Shown here: piece after piece, positions 9,903 through 18,708 of the stretch | How the letters are laid out: the number at the start of each line of letters is the position of its first letter | Numbering within the stretch: position 1 is the stretch's first letter | Assembly: GCA_023665185.1 (NCBI GenBank) | Contig: JAMPEL010000003.1 | Coordinates: 1 to 39,455 of the forward strand | Direction: 5' to 3' | Origin: Roseburia sp. | Lineage (GTDB): Bacteria > Bacteroidota > Bacteroidia > Bacteroidales > Bacteroidaceae | Length of the DNA: 39,455 nt | Notes under the pieces: model-generated | The model's database searches: none | Seen by the model: only the letters and a program-made list of their open reading frames with translations | What the model was told of the DNA's origin: nothing | Translations under genes and position numbers: made by a program

Positions 9903-9996
9903 TTCTCATCCCGAAACTATATTCTGTTTTGGGATGAGAAAGGCGCATAAGTTTGCAGGCAATGACTGTCTTTGCATTCTTATGCGCCTCTTTTAT
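9903..9996 (+). terminator. Tandem terminator after the FIVAR protein
   Basis: Two consecutive hairpins follow the stop codon. The first has a 10-bp stem (9903-9912 with 9931-9940). The second has an 11-bp stem (9941-9951 with 9979-9989) followed by CTTTTATT. Confidence 0.8.
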
Positions 9997-10266
9997 TGCA
10001 ACGGACATGTGTTGTTATATGAATTTGTTTTCTTGGAATGTATCACGGTAGGGTGATTTGTGTGCTGGCTGAGTTTTGAGTTTTCTGTTCGATATTCAGG
10101 ACAATATCCGTATTGTGGATTCTGCTTCTTTTTCCAGACTGTAGAATTTTTTTGATTAGTAAGGTTGTTTGATAAGGTATTTCTTGCTGTTTCTCTTGTT
10201 CTTCTTAGCAGAAAGACAGATTTCTGGCATAGAAGAATGTGAGAGAATAGACTATAAGGTAAAAAG
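9997..10266. other. Non-coding gap, nothing recognised
   Basis: This AT-rich spacer separates the convergent terminators of the FIVAR gene and the rplI operon. I see no ORF with coding character, no RNA gene and no clear repeat in it. Confidence 0.6.
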
Positions 10267-10304
10267 AACAGTCCAAGTGAATCAATGATTACACTTGGAC
10301 TGTT
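10267..10304 (-). terminator. Terminator of the rpsF-rpsR-rplI operon
   Basis: A perfect 13-bp stem (10267-10279 with 10292-10304) is followed on the minus strand by CTTTTTACC. It lies 78 bases downstream of the rplI stop codon. Confidence 0.85.
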
Positions 10305-10381
10305 GTTATTGGGGAGTTGTCTACAGCCAATAAATGGCAGTAATACTTAAACTTTATTCCTTGTCTGTATGTGTTAGCTTA

Positions 10382-10834
10382 TTAAGCTTCAGCACCTTCG
10401 GCAACAACTTCAAACGGTACTTCTACAGATACCTCTTTGTGGAGGTTCACTGTAGCTGTGTATGAACCGAGTTCTTTTGCGGCTTTGACAACGATAATCT
10501 TGCTGTCGATTTCAATTCCTTTCTGTGCGAGAGCCTCAGCAATCTGTGCGGCACCAACAGAACCGTAAATAGAATTGTTTTCAGCAGCTTTTGCAGCGAT
10601 TGTCAGTGAAACACCTTCAAACTTGCTTGCAAGAGCCTGAGCATCAGCCTTAATCTTCTCAATCTTGTGAGCGCGCTGCTTCAATTCTTCATTAAGAATC
10701 TTGATAGCCTTCTCTGTAGCAAGTACTGCCATTCCCTGAGGAAGAAGATAGTTGCGACCGTATCCGTCCTTCACTGTGAGGACATCGTCCTTGTAGCCTA
10801 AGCCCTGAACGTCTTTCTTCAATATAATTTTCAT
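10382..10834 (-). CDS. rplI: 50S ribosomal protein L9
   Basis: At 150 residues this has the normal length for L9. The N-terminal RNA-binding domain shows the hallmark MKIILKKDVQGLGYKDD and VKDGYGRNYLLPQGMA. A long charged helix (about 42-75) then leads to the C-terminal domain with NNSIYGSV and the closing VEVPFEVV. L9 binds 23S rRNA near the base of the L1 stalk. It is the last gene of the S6-S18-L9 operon, 18 bases after rpsR. The AT-rich stretch before the start contains GGAGG, an unusually good ribosome-binding site for this group. Confidence 0.98.
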   Translation of the reverse strand: MKIILKKDVQGLGYKDDVLTVKDGYGRNYLLPQGMAVLATEKAIKILNEELKQRAHKIEKIKADAQALASKFEGVSLTIAAKAAENNSIYGSVGAAQIAEALAQKGIEIDSKIIVVKAAKELGSYTATVNLHKEVSVEVPFEVVAEGAEA

Positions 10835-10852
10835 ATCTTTCCTCCTTTTTTA

Positions 10853-11125
10853 TTATTTCAACAAGTCTGTTACAAATGGAAGAAGTGCCAAGTGGCGAGC
10901 TCTCTTCACAGCCTGAGCGACACGACGCTGGTATTTCAATGATGTTCCAGTGATGCGGCGAGGAAGAATTTTACCCTGCTCGTTGAGGAACTTCTTAAGG
11001 AACTCAGGATCTTTGTAGTCGATATATTTAATACCGCTCTTCTTGAAACGACAATATTTCTTCTTCTTGACGTCTACTGTAGGCGGAGTCAGATAACGAA
11101 TTTCTGATGTTTGCTGTGCTGCCAT
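10853..11125 (-). CDS. rpsR: 30S ribosomal protein S18
   Basis: This 90-residue protein is a typical S18. [22 protein letters not shown] forms the N-terminal half, and the signature [34 protein letters not shown] closes it (shown here as family landmarks at residues 52-85). S18 sits on the platform of the small subunit as a heterodimer with S6, the product of the gene directly upstream. Only three bases separate the two genes, so they are co-transcribed and probably translationally coupled. Confidence 0.98.
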   Translation of the reverse strand: MAAQQTSEIRYLTPPTVDVKKKKYCRFKKSGIKYIDYKDPEFLKKFLNEQGKILPRRITGTSLKYQRRVAQAVKRARHLALLPFVTDLLK

Positions 11126-11128
11126 TGT

Positions 11129-11467
11129 TTAGTCCTCCTTCTTTTTGTTGTTTCTACGCTTCTCAGCATATTCTGCTGCATACTTCTCATTCTTTACAGT
11201 GAGGTAGCGGAGTACGCGCTCGTCACGACGCAACTGCAACTCGAATTTTGCTATCACTGTAGGCTCTGCCTTGAACTCAATCATACAGTAAAAACCTGTT
11301 GATTTCTTTTCAATAGCGTAAGCCAATTTCTTCAGACCCCAGTTCTCTTCATTGATAATCTCTGCACCAGACTCGGTGAGGATACCTTTGAACTTGTCTA
11401 CCGCTTCCTTCATCTGAACGTCAGACAAAACGGGAGTTAAAATGAAAACGGTTTCGTATTGATTCAT
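11129..11467 (-). CDS. rpsF: 30S ribosomal protein S6
   Basis: This 112-residue protein opens [16 protein letters not shown] and has the central [20 protein letters not shown] strand and the [18 protein letters not shown] segment expected of S6. S6 partners S18 in the small-subunit platform. A short Lys/Glu-rich tail (RRNNKKKED) ends the protein, as is common for S6. It is the first gene of the operon, with a short leader of about 40 bases. I do not see the S6:S18 autoregulatory leader known from other phyla. Confidence 0.97.
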   Translation of the reverse strand: MNQYETVFILTPVLSDVQMKEAVDKFKGILTESGAEIINEENWGLKKLAYAIEKKSTGFYCMIEFKAEPTVIAKFELQLRRDERVLRYLTVKNEKYAAEYAEKRRNNKKKED

Positions 11468-11511
11468 AATAACTTTGATTAAAATAGTTTGTTAATTTTG
11501 CAAATGCGGCG

Positions 11512-11519
11512 CAAAGTTA
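11512..11519 (-). promoter_or_regulatory. -7 box of the ribosomal-protein operon
   Basis: The minus strand reads TAACTTTG, a TAnnTTTG match, 45 bases before the rpsF start. The -33 side is AT-rich without a clear TTG. Confidence 0.5.
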
Positions 11520-11694
11520 CCGCTTTTAATTTAAAGGAAAGAAAAAATGCGCCGTTTTTTTATTAAAAGCTTTCTGTAGAGAGAAAAAAACATGCCTTTT
11601 CTTCTTTTTTGCTGTAAAAGTTTCTCTCTTTGCAAAGAATTTATTTAATTTGTAACAGAAATTCGATGTAACATAAATAAAAAACACACATACA

Positions 11695-11883
11695 ATGGAA
11701 AAAGTATTGAAAAACCTTGGAATAGCCATGATAATATTAGGTGCGCTCCTGATGATTTTGGCTACAACAGTCACCGCAATGAGTGATATGCTGGATCAGA
11801 ACTTGTATACAGGCGGAAGCCTTGTACTCATCATTCTTGGTCTGATTGTGCATATTGTAGCAAACAAACTGATAGTAGAGTAA
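11695..11883 (+). CDS. Small two-helix membrane protein
   Basis: This 62-residue protein is nearly all membrane: helix one at about 8-27 (LGIAMIILGALLMILATTV), a short polar loop MLDQNLYTGG, and helix two at about 41-59 (LVLIILGLIVHIVANKL). It diverges from rpsF, has its own strong terminator directly after it, and shows normal codon use, so I regard it as a real gene. I recognise no named family; the pattern resembles small hypothetical membrane proteins of Bacteroidetes. Function is unknown. Confidence 0.7.
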   Translation: MEKVLKNLGIAMIILGALLMILATTVTAMSDMLDQNLYTGGSLVLIILGLIVHIVANKLIVE

Positions 11884-11930
11884 ATTCTATTTTGCGGGTA
11901 TTCTTCACAGGAGAAGTTGGACTATATAGA

Positions 11931-11957
11931 AAAAGGCAGGGATTTTCCCTGCCTTTT
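11931..11957 (+). terminator. Terminator after the small membrane protein
   Basis: A 12-bp stem (11931-11942 with 11946-11957) closes on a three-base loop and its 3' arm ends in a T-run. It lies 48 bases after the stop codon. Confidence 0.9.
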
Positions 11958-12071
11958 TCTATTCTTCCATATTTCTATTCTCATACTTTTAATCCCATTC
12001 ATGTTCCTTTATTTTTCCCTTTTATGTAAGACTTTTATGGAGTGGAAGCTAATGGGAACTTGGTTTCTCTA

Positions 12072-12115
12072 TCCGAAAAAGCCAAATTGAGGTAATAAAT
12101 TCGGCTTTATTCGGA
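12072..12115 (-). terminator. Terminator of the clan-A hydrolase gene
   Basis: A stem of about 12 bp with one bulged base (12072-12083 with 12103-12115) encloses an inner AATT/AATT pairing. The minus strand has a T-run within the 3' arm (GGCTTTTTCGGA). It lies 25 bases beyond the stop codon. Confidence 0.65.
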
Positions 12116-12139
12116 CAGATATATGATTTCCTGTTGCTT

Positions 12140-14860
12140 TTAGAACATTATTTTTTCTGTGACAACAGAACCGTCAGACATTTTGTTCTTGACAATGTTC
12201 AGTCCTTTTTGTGGCTGTGAAAGACGCAAGCCGTTGGCTGTGTAATATTCTGTACGGACAACGCTGGCTGAGCCGGAAGCGGTGGTGTCTTGTATGCCGT
12301 TGGCTATATCTCCCATCACTGTTTCCACTTCATCTGCTGACAACGCGTAGTTGTAGATCCGGAAATCGTCAATGTTTCCTTTCAGCATAGGGTCGGCGGC
12401 AAACTGGCTGCGTCCGATATAGTTGAGGATAGGGGCAAAGTCGGAAGGACGTATGGTTATGTCGGATGATTCGGCCACTTTCTCACCGTTCACATAGATT
12501 GTGACAACCTTGTCTGAAAGCGTTACAGCCACATGCTGCCAACTGTATGTCTTGAGTCTCTCGCAATCGAGAGTCTGCTCCTCTCCTCTGTTTTTTATTG
12601 CGAATCTCATGGAAGTGCCGTTGCTTGGAGTCAGGAACATGTATCTGTCTTCTCCGTTCCCGAAATCAAAGATGCGCTGCCAAGTGTTTCCGCCTTTCCA
12701 ATAGACCCATGTGGCGATTGTCATCTCACTCAAATCGCCCACAGAGTAAGGAAGCTGGATATAATCAGATTGTCCGTCAAGAATAATGCAACGCTCGCCT
12801 GATTTGCCCGACAGGTAAGCCGCCGTACCGTAGTGGGAACAGTCGAGAGCATTTACGGTATTGTCTTTCAGTTCCTTCTCGAATTGGTATTGGGCAATCA
12901 TTGCGTGCTTGCCGGAAATCTGTCCGAAAATGGAATCCGAAGCCTCTGAAATGTTGTCCGACTTGTCTATCGCCTTTATCTTATATATATAGTCGTATCC
13001 TTGTTTTACTGTATTGTCGATGAAGGATGTTCCTTGAATCTTTCTTCCAATGGTGTTCCACTCAAATCTCGGAATGATGATTGGTATATTCGCATCATTG
13101 GAATAATCCGGAACTTCAGCGCGATAAATCATGTATCCCGCCAAATCCTCTTCCGTGTTGGCGTTCCATGTGAGTTCCACAGATGCCGGATTGCTGTTGG
13201 CGGTAAGTCCTGTCGGCGGTGCCGGTGCGTTAAGCTCACATGCCGCTCCCACCTGAATGATGCGCCATTTCTGGCGGTCGCTGGTTATTTGTTTGGCTTG
13301 GCTCACATTTGCCGACTCTGCGGAGCTTGACACGGCAAGGCAAAGATTGCTGTGGCGGCTTTTGATATAATAGTCTCCGTTTCCCGCGTATTCAAAATAC
13401 CACTGCTCATTGGCTCCCTTGTCACCATCGTAGATGATGACATTGCCACCAGCAGACAGCGACCAGTTCAGCACATCAATCTGTTTGCCGTCGCGTACAG
13501 AGGAAATTGTGTAATAACTGAAGTCGCCTCCGATGCGTGAATCTACAGGCTGAATATCCCATTGCTGGTATTCCATGCCCTTGTCCGAGTTCAGGCAGAT
13601 GTTGGCACCGTTGGCAGTCGAACCATTCTGTATGGAAAGAATTTTGCGTGTACCTTTATTCATTATTATATAACGTCCGGAAATGGCAGACGGCTGCACG
13701 TCCTCTCCCCAGGTGATGTTGAATACACGCTCCGCATTAGTCTGTCCGTTCTGGTAGCCTGTACCTCCCGGCATCTCTACGACAAATTCGCGTTGGGGTC
13801 CGTATCCGTCGAAATATACATCCCTGTCTTCCGACACAAACCGGTAGCTCGAATTGTTTGCCTGACGCTCAGAAGTGCCCAAGAATCCCTGCACCTTACC
13901 GTCCGGTGAGCGGTAGACTGACGCAGCCGACCAATGAGGACGGTCTTCCGCGTATGCCAGACGCTCGCCAAAACTTGCCTTGCAAAATTCTCCTCGGGCA
14001 AGTCCGTCGAAGCCCCACCATATACCTGTCTGCATCCCATACTCTGCTCCTACCATTGCTTCCATGACATTGTGAAGCTCGTCGGCCGTAGCATATTTGC
14101 CCTCATCACGTACCTGTTTGAAGAATTCGGCATAGTGGTTGAAATCGCCTGCCAGTTGGTGGGTGTTTCCCTCGTCAATATACGGCTGAAGATATGTGTA
14201 CCATTTAAGTGCCTCGTCACAGTTGAGCGTATTTCCTCCCGACACCCGGATGTTCTCAAAGAACGGATTTTCCTTGATGAGTCTTGCCACATTCCGGAAG
14301 TCGTCCATACTTCCTTGTCCCCAACTTGTATAGTCCGGTTCGTTGAATGGCGATACCGTCACCACGTTGTATCCTTTGCTTTGGGCATATTTCGCTGTGG
14401 CCTCAATCAGTCTGACCCATTCTTCCGGCTTGCCCACATAGTTCTCTTTGTTCAGCACCTCATGGTCGCAGTTGAGCACAATGTCCGTCACTCCCGTTTG
14501 CTTGATGAGATTCAGACGTTCAAGCAAGGCGGTTTTCTGTCCCGCTGACAGTTCTCCGCTTGCAGATACAAGGTCATTTGGCTGGAATGATCCTCGCGCC
14601 GTGCCGAGATTTTCCTTTCCTATATATGCAATTCCTCGTGTGATGTTGTCGCTGCTTGGCCATGCTGTGTCAAGTCCCCATACTACAGGCAGACTGACAC
14701 CTTCTCCCTGAGTGGAGAAAATGAGTGTCCTGTCTGTCACCATGTTAGCAACCAGATTGTAGCTGGCTGTAGGAACTGCTTCCGTCACTTGCGCATACAG
14801 TCCTGTGCAGCATAATGATATAGTGGCTGTCAGAGCCAATTTGAGGTGTTTCTTTTCCAT
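12140..14860 (-). CDS. Secreted multidomain clan-A glycoside hydrolase (GH30-like)
   Basis: This 906-residue protein has a signal peptide (cleavage near LYA-Q, residue 23). It has a (beta/alpha)8-type catalytic domain to about 390, with VSPFNEPDY carrying the probable acid/base E174 and a second candidate catalytic Glu in AMVGAEYG (E273). A ricin-type beta-trefoil follows (about 393-537, with repeated QQW, EQW and QKW turns), then an Fn3 domain (about 547-645), a LamG/concanavalin-like domain (about 655-848), and a C-terminal tail (EYYTANGLRL ... VTEKIMF) like the sorting tails of secreted Bacteroidetes proteins. The NEP motif and layout suggest GH30 or a neighbouring clan-A family; the substrate is not readable. 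It lies downstream of the histidine kinase/LytTR pair on the same strand but has its own promoter. Confidence 0.8.
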   Translation of the reverse strand: MEKKHLKLALTATISLCCTGLYAQVTEAVPTASYNLVANMVTDRTLIFSTQGEGVSLPVVWGLDTAWPSSDNITRGIAYIGKENLGTARGSFQPNDLVSASGELSAGQKTALLERLNLIKQTGVTDIVLNCDHEVLNKENYVGKPEEWVRLIEATAKYAQSKGYNVVTVSPFNEPDYTSWGQGSMDDFRNVARLIKENPFFENIRVSGGNTLNCDEALKWYTYLQPYIDEGNTHQLAGDFNHYAEFFKQVRDEGKYATADELHNVMEAMVGAEYGMQTGIWWGFDGLARGEFCKASFGERLAYAEDRPHWSAASVYRSPDGKVQGFLGTSERQANNSSYRFVSEDRDVYFDGYGPQREFVVEMPGGTGYQNGQTNAERVFNITWGEDVQPSAISGRYIIMNKGTRKILSIQNGSTANGANICLNSDKGMEYQQWDIQPVDSRIGGDFSYYTISSVRDGKQIDVLNWSLSAGGNVIIYDGDKGANEQWYFEYAGNGDYYIKSRHSNLCLAVSSSAESANVSQAKQITSDRQKWRIIQVGAACELNAPAPPTGLTANSNPASVELTWNANTEEDLAGYMIYRAEVPDYSNDANIPIIIPRFEWNTIGRKIQGTSFIDNTVKQGYDYIYKIKAIDKSDNISEASDSIFGQISGKHAMIAQYQFEKELKDNTVNALDCSHYGTAAYLSGKSGERCIILDGQSDYIQLPYSVGDLSEMTIATWVYWKGGNTWQRIFDFGNGEDRYMFLTPSNGTSMRFAIKNRGEEQTLDCERLKTYSWQHVAVTLSDKVVTIYVNGEKVAESSDITIRPSDFAPILNYIGRSQFAADPMLKGNIDDFRIYNYALSADEVETVMGDIANGIQDTTASGSASVVRTEYYTANGLRLSQPQKGLNIVKNKMSDGSVVTEKIMF

Positions 14861-14932
14861 GTATGATAGGTTTTTAGTATTTGTGTGACAGGCTTTGTAA
14901 GATGAATGTCTGTAAGGTCGTAGCCTGTGTCC

Positions 14933-14968
14933 GTTGCAAAAGTAGGCAATTGCCTATTCATTTGCAAC
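14933..14968 (-). promoter_or_regulatory. Promoter with overlapping dyad operator upstream of the hydrolase
   Basis: On the minus strand a -33 GTTG (14968-14965), a 20-base spacer and a -7 TACTTTTG (14944-14937) form a good Bacteroidetes promoter, with a leader of about 70 bases before the hydrolase start. The same bases form a nested dyad: a perfect 14-bp palindrome TAGGCAATTGCCTA at 14943-14956, and outer arms GTTGCAAA (14933-14940) and TTTGCAAC (14961-14968). The dyad spans both promoter boxes, as an operator would. It could alternatively fold as a hairpin at the end of the response-regulator transcript, but no T-run follows it. Confidence 0.65.
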
Positions 14969-15012
14969 AGCATGGCATGTAATTCTTCATCTTCCGGGCA
15001 TATCCTGCCGGC

Positions 15013-15804
15013 TTATATCATTTCAAACATCTCTTTCAGTTTGCTGAAATACCGTCTGCTTGCCACCATCTCAATGTGGTTGAAAGGCGGGCAGAAGCGA
15101 CATTTCAATGTGGTGTTCTCCACTGCCGAGAGATAAGTTGTGTTGATGATGCAGCTTGAGCTTATGCGCACAAGCGAAGGGTGGAGTGCCAATAAGTCAT
15201 CGGCTCTCACCCCTTTTCGCAGGAAATGGGTTGTTTCGTTGGTTAGCGTGACAAGCCATGAGCGCGAGTCTTTGTTGTACTGTAATGACAGCAATTCGTC
15301 TATATTCAGCAAAAGCAGTTCTGAGACTGTCTGTATGGCGAGCTTGCGTCCTGACAGCGGGTTTGTGTAGATGGCTTCAAAGCGTTTCTTCTCCTCACAC
15401 TCTTTTTGGATTTTGGCGATGACGGTCTTCAACTCATCCTTTTTATAAGGTTTCAGAAGGAAATCGAAAGCCGCATGTCTTATGGCGTCCAGCATGTAGC
15501 TGCTGAAAGCGGTGTAGAATACGACCCTGATGGGGAAGTTGATGCGTTGCTGCACCGACTCCAGAAAATCCAGTCCGTTGCGTCCCGGCATCTCCACATC
15601 AAGAAACAAAATGTCGGGACGTGTCTCAAGCAAGGGCAGAGTAGCTTCCTCGTATGAGGAGAAACATTTCACCTCGCCTATTTCCGGCATTTCTTTGAGG
15701 TCGTCTGCCAGGACGTTGCGTGCTTCAGGATTGTCGTCCACGATAAATGCGCACAAGGGTTTGTGGTATAATAAATTGTCTGATATTACAGTGTCAGGTT
15801 TCAT
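15013..15804 (-). CDS. LytTR-type response regulator
   Basis: This 263-residue protein has an N-terminal receiver domain (about 16-135) with acidic pocket D23/D24, phospho-acceptor D69 in LFLDVEMPG and conserved K118 in LLKPY. A LytTR DNA-binding domain follows (about 155-258), with LLLLNIDELLSLQ and the ending VRISSSCIINTTYLSAV. Such regulators usually bind direct repeats near the genes they control. It lies 36 bases after the histidine kinase gene, which makes the two a cognate pair in one operon. The neighbouring downstream hydrolase is the natural candidate target, though that link is inferred from position only. Confidence 0.95.
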   Translation of the reverse strand: MKPDTVISDNLLYHKPLCAFIVDDNPEARNVLADDLKEMPEIGEVKCFSSYEEATLPLLETRPDILFLDVEMPGRNGLDFLESVQQRINFPIRVVFYTAFSSYMLDAIRHAAFDFLLKPYKKDELKTVIAKIQKECEEKKRFEAIYTNPLSGRKLAIQTVSELLLLNIDELLSLQYNKDSRSWLVTLTNETTHFLRKGVRADDLLALHPSLVRISSSCIINTTYLSAVENTTLKCRFCPPFNHIEMVASRRYFSKLKEMFEMI

Positions 15805-15840
15805 TAGTTTTATACTGCTATTGTTGTATGGTTGTTAGTG

Positions 15841-17859
15841 TTACATGTCTAAAGAATACACATATCTTTGAGGTATGGTGAAGTGGATGCGTGTGCCGTG
15901 TTCAGGTGCAACCCTGTTCTGTATCTCAAATTCGATGTGCTCCTTGTTATATTGATTGAAAAGCTCTATTGTTCTCGACAACACTTTCAGTCCGGTTCCG
16001 GTGTCGCGTCCTGTTCTTTGTATGCGCCCCGGGTTATATCCCAGTCCGTTGTCCGTGATGTCGAGGCTGAGCTTGCCGCTGTTGAAAGCTATGTCTATGG
16101 TCACTTGCGACTCTTCCGATATTTTCATGAAGGCATGTTTGAAAGCGTTTTCCACCGGTATCTGTATGCACATTGTTGGCACATGGATATCGGTTGGCAC
16201 ATTGTCGCCCACATTCCACGTTACGACCGGATAATCGCCTGCTATATGATGGTGCAACTCCACGTAGTTCCGTACCAGTGCCATCTCGTCAGCCAGTTTC
16301 TGCGCCATCTGTCCCGATACGAGCAGGTTGCTCCTGAGCACGTCTATAAGCAAGTCGATGGGTTTTGTAAGCTCCGGATACATGCGGAATTTAGGAAGGG
16401 CGGCACACAATACGTTGAACACATAATGAGGCGACACCCTGTTTCTTACTATGCCCATTCTCAACTTCGATATTTCATCGAACTGTTTCTTTATACGCTT
16501 GCGGGCGCGATGGCGCAAGACAATGATGACCACGAGCGAAATCAATCCGGCTATTATGGCAATCGACAGAATCATGACTATCAGGTTGTGTTGCCGGAGC
16601 GTCTGCTCGTCATATTCCGCTATCAGGATTTTCTGGTGCAGCAGTGTCGTGTCCTGCAAGTAGCGGAAACGCATTTCGTTGACATTGTTTGCCGTGATAT
16701 GGTTTCGCAGCGAGTCCTCATACTCATTGGCTTTGTACATATACTCGTATGCCTTCTGCCAGTTTCCTCGGAGGGCGGCATAATGCTGCATCCGCTGATA
16801 ATGGAGCATCTTGTATCTTGGTATTTGCACTGCCGTAATCCGGTTTACCTCCTCCAGCAGTTTGGCGGCATCGTCAAGTCTGCCCTCCTCCAGAGCGAGT
16901 CCGGCGGCAAGGCTTTTCAGATAATATAGGGATGAAGGGTCACAGTCCGGATAGGAAACGGGGTATTCCAGAGCGCGGTAAATGTATTCGTGAGCCTCCT
17001 GCAACTGGTTCATGAGGAGATATGTCTCACCGATATTCGTCTCACACTGCATCAAGTACATCTCGTTGTTCAATGAGTGGCAAACGGTGTATGCTTTTTT
17101 GAACATCTCAAGAGCTTCCGCATACCGTTTCTCAAAGAAGAGACAGTTGCCGAACGACAGATAATAGATGAATATCTCATGGTTGGACGCTCCTGAAAAG
17201 TCGCCTTTGACGGACTCGAAGAATTGGTGCGCCTCCGCAAAGTTATCCAGTTCCGTATAGATACGTCCCAATCCGGTATTCACAGCCAAGAAGTCCTTTT
17301 TGCTGCCTATCGAGTCGATGATGAAAAGCGCGCGGCGGTAATAGTTGGCCGCTTCCGGCAGGCTGCCCGTCAGGAAGCATACGTCGGCAAGATTTATGCA
17401 CGTAGAAATCAGGGCCTTGTTGTCGTCACTCCGATTCAAGGCTTTGTATGCGTTCTTGTAAAAATCTTTCGCAGTGTCATATCTGCCCGCTGTGATGTTG
17501 TAAACCCCTTTGTGATTCCAGTACAATCCTTCCAGTCCTACGGCATCCTCCTGTTTGACAAACCATCTCTTCACATTGTTCTGCATACGGTGCATGACCA
17601 TTGTGTCTCCCTGAAAATAGTGTGCTATGCCACGGTAAAGTTCCAGTTTGTACCATGCCTCGCTGTCCGAAACCAATTGCTGGTTTGCCGCTAATATAGA
17701 ATCAGCCCTTTGGGGGTCTGAGTATAGTATGTTGATGTTATCGTCTAACAACGAATCCACAAATTTGGAATCTGCTTCCCCTCTCAGCTCACTTCTGACA
17801 CATGCCCCTGCCAATCCCAATAGAAATAGGCAGATAAATATCACATTCGTGAATTTCAT
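15841..17859 (-). CDS. TPR-containing LytS-type sensor histidine kinase
   Basis: This 672-residue protein begins with a signal sequence containing a lipobox-like LAGAC (C20). A periplasmic region of tetratricopeptide repeats follows (about 70-385, with WNHKGVYN, INLADVCFLTG and TNIGETYLL blocks), then a coiled stretch, one membrane helix (about 425-449) and a cytoplasmic His_kinase module of the LytS/YehU kind. H478 in VSPHYVFNVL is the phospho-acceptor, N571 in PVENAFKHAF is the N-box, and DNGLGYNP with GTGLKVL are ATP-lid motifs. It probably senses an envelope or nutritional signal and phosphorylates the LytTR regulator encoded next. The lipobox together with an internal helix is slightly odd and may only be a normal signal peptide with a cysteine. 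Confidence 0.92.
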   Translation of the reverse strand: MKFTNVIFICLFLLGLAGACVRSELRGEADSKFVDSLLDDNINILYSDPQRADSILAANQQLVSDSEAWYKLELYRGIAHYFQGDTMVMHRMQNNVKRWFVKQEDAVGLEGLYWNHKGVYNITAGRYDTAKDFYKNAYKALNRSDDNKALISTCINLADVCFLTGSLPEAANYYRRALFIIDSIGSKKDFLAVNTGLGRIYTELDNFAEAHQFFESVKGDFSGASNHEIFIYYLSFGNCLFFEKRYAEALEMFKKAYTVCHSLNNEMYLMQCETNIGETYLLMNQLQEAHEYIYRALEYPVSYPDCDPSSLYYLKSLAAGLALEEGRLDDAAKLLEEVNRITAVQIPRYKMLHYQRMQHYAALRGNWQKAYEYMYKANEYEDSLRNHITANNVNEMRFRYLQDTTLLHQKILIAEYDEQTLRQHNLIVMILSIAIIAGLISLVVIIVLRHRARKRIKKQFDEISKLRMGIVRNRVSPHYVFNVLCAALPKFRMYPELTKPIDLLIDVLRSNLLVSGQMAQKLADEMALVRNYVELHHHIAGDYPVVTWNVGDNVPTDIHVPTMCIQIPVENAFKHAFMKISEESQVTIDIAFNSGKLSLDITDNGLGYNPGRIQRTGRDTGTGLKVLSRTIELFNQYNKEHIEFEIQNRVAPEHGTRIHFTIPQRYVYSLDM

Positions 17860-17887
17860 AAGCTATAATTCCAATATTAAGTGTGTG

Positions 17888-17895
17888 CAAAGTTA
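17888..17895 (-). promoter_or_regulatory. -7 box upstream of the histidine kinase
   Basis: The minus strand reads TAACTTTG, matching TAnnTTTG, 29 bases before the kinase start. No convincing -33 element is seen. Confidence 0.45.
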
Positions 17896-18259
17896 CATTT
17901 TTTGCGATTATAGTGAAATTTTTTTGCCCGTTTTGTGCATTTGCGTCTTTTTCTGTTGCATTTTAGGGATATTTCTTTTTCAACTGTTACATTTGCCGTT
18001 GGAGGTGTATGCCTGAGTATGTATTGCCCGGAATAGAGTGGGGAAGTGTGTGGCAGATTGGATTTTATGGACGGATTCAGGCAATAACATTCATTTGTTT
18101 GGTGTGGAGTGTCTGCCGTTGGACTTTGCATATACATGATGGGCAAGGTGCGTGGCTTTGCGATGCCTTGAATCTGACATTTTGTTATTTGGATGAAAAA
18201 CTTCCATTTTAACATTTGGGGCTTGCCTTGCCTTCATTCAGAAATGCCTGTTTTGCTAA
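17896..18259. other. Non-coding gap, nothing recognised
   Basis: This is a GT-rich stretch between the kinase promoter and repeat copy B. Open frames here (for example 18009-18212 plus and 17877-18215 minus) have low-complexity products with no family resemblance and no promoter. I see no RNA gene in it. Confidence 0.5.
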
Positions 18260-18665
18260 TGTGTTGATTATCAGCTATGTATGTTTTTGACGAAAAAAGT
18301 GTCTGGGGACTAAAAATGTGAGTGTTTTTACTAAAATAGAATACTTTGATTTTCAGTGTGTTATGATAAATTATCCCTTAAAAGGCACATTTTTCGCCCT
18401 CGTTATGCCATGTTTTTCGATTTTGTTTCAAAAGCCGCTTCACATACACAAATTCTGAACCGCTCTCAGAAATGTCCGATTTTAGACCGAAAAGCGGGCT
18501 TTGAAAATTTTGTTCACCTTGAAAATAAATTTCGTTCACCTTGCGCAAAAAACTGGTGCGCCTTGCAAAAAAATTTTCAGCACCTTGTAATTTGGGCTTT
18601 TTAGGCACTTTTGGGGAGAAAAGGTGTGTTTGGAGTGAATTTTGTGTGTCTTTTAGTCGCTCGGA
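18260..18665 (-). repeat. Dispersed repeat, copy B, with 22-bp iteron-like array
   Basis: This is the complete middle copy, in opposite orientation to copies A and C. On the plus strand the unit heads read CACCTTG, CACCTTG, CGCCTTG and CACCTTG at 18515, 18537, 18559 and 18581, again exactly 22 bp apart. The order of normal and variant units is the same as in copy A. The flanks match A (GATAATCAA side, near 18263) and C (CCAAACACACC side). A 114-codon open frame (18378-18722, minus) crosses it but looks like a by-product of the repeat. It lies between the kinase operon and the uxuA operon. Confidence 0.85.
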
Positions 18666-18708
18666 TTGTTCTATTGGTCTACTTAAAATTCGAGTTTTAA
18701 AAACCGCC

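Noticed and set aside
15868-16929. 353-codon frame antisense to the histidine kinase
   Set aside because: The kinase has full domain motifs on the opposite strand; the antisense product shows no recognisable family.
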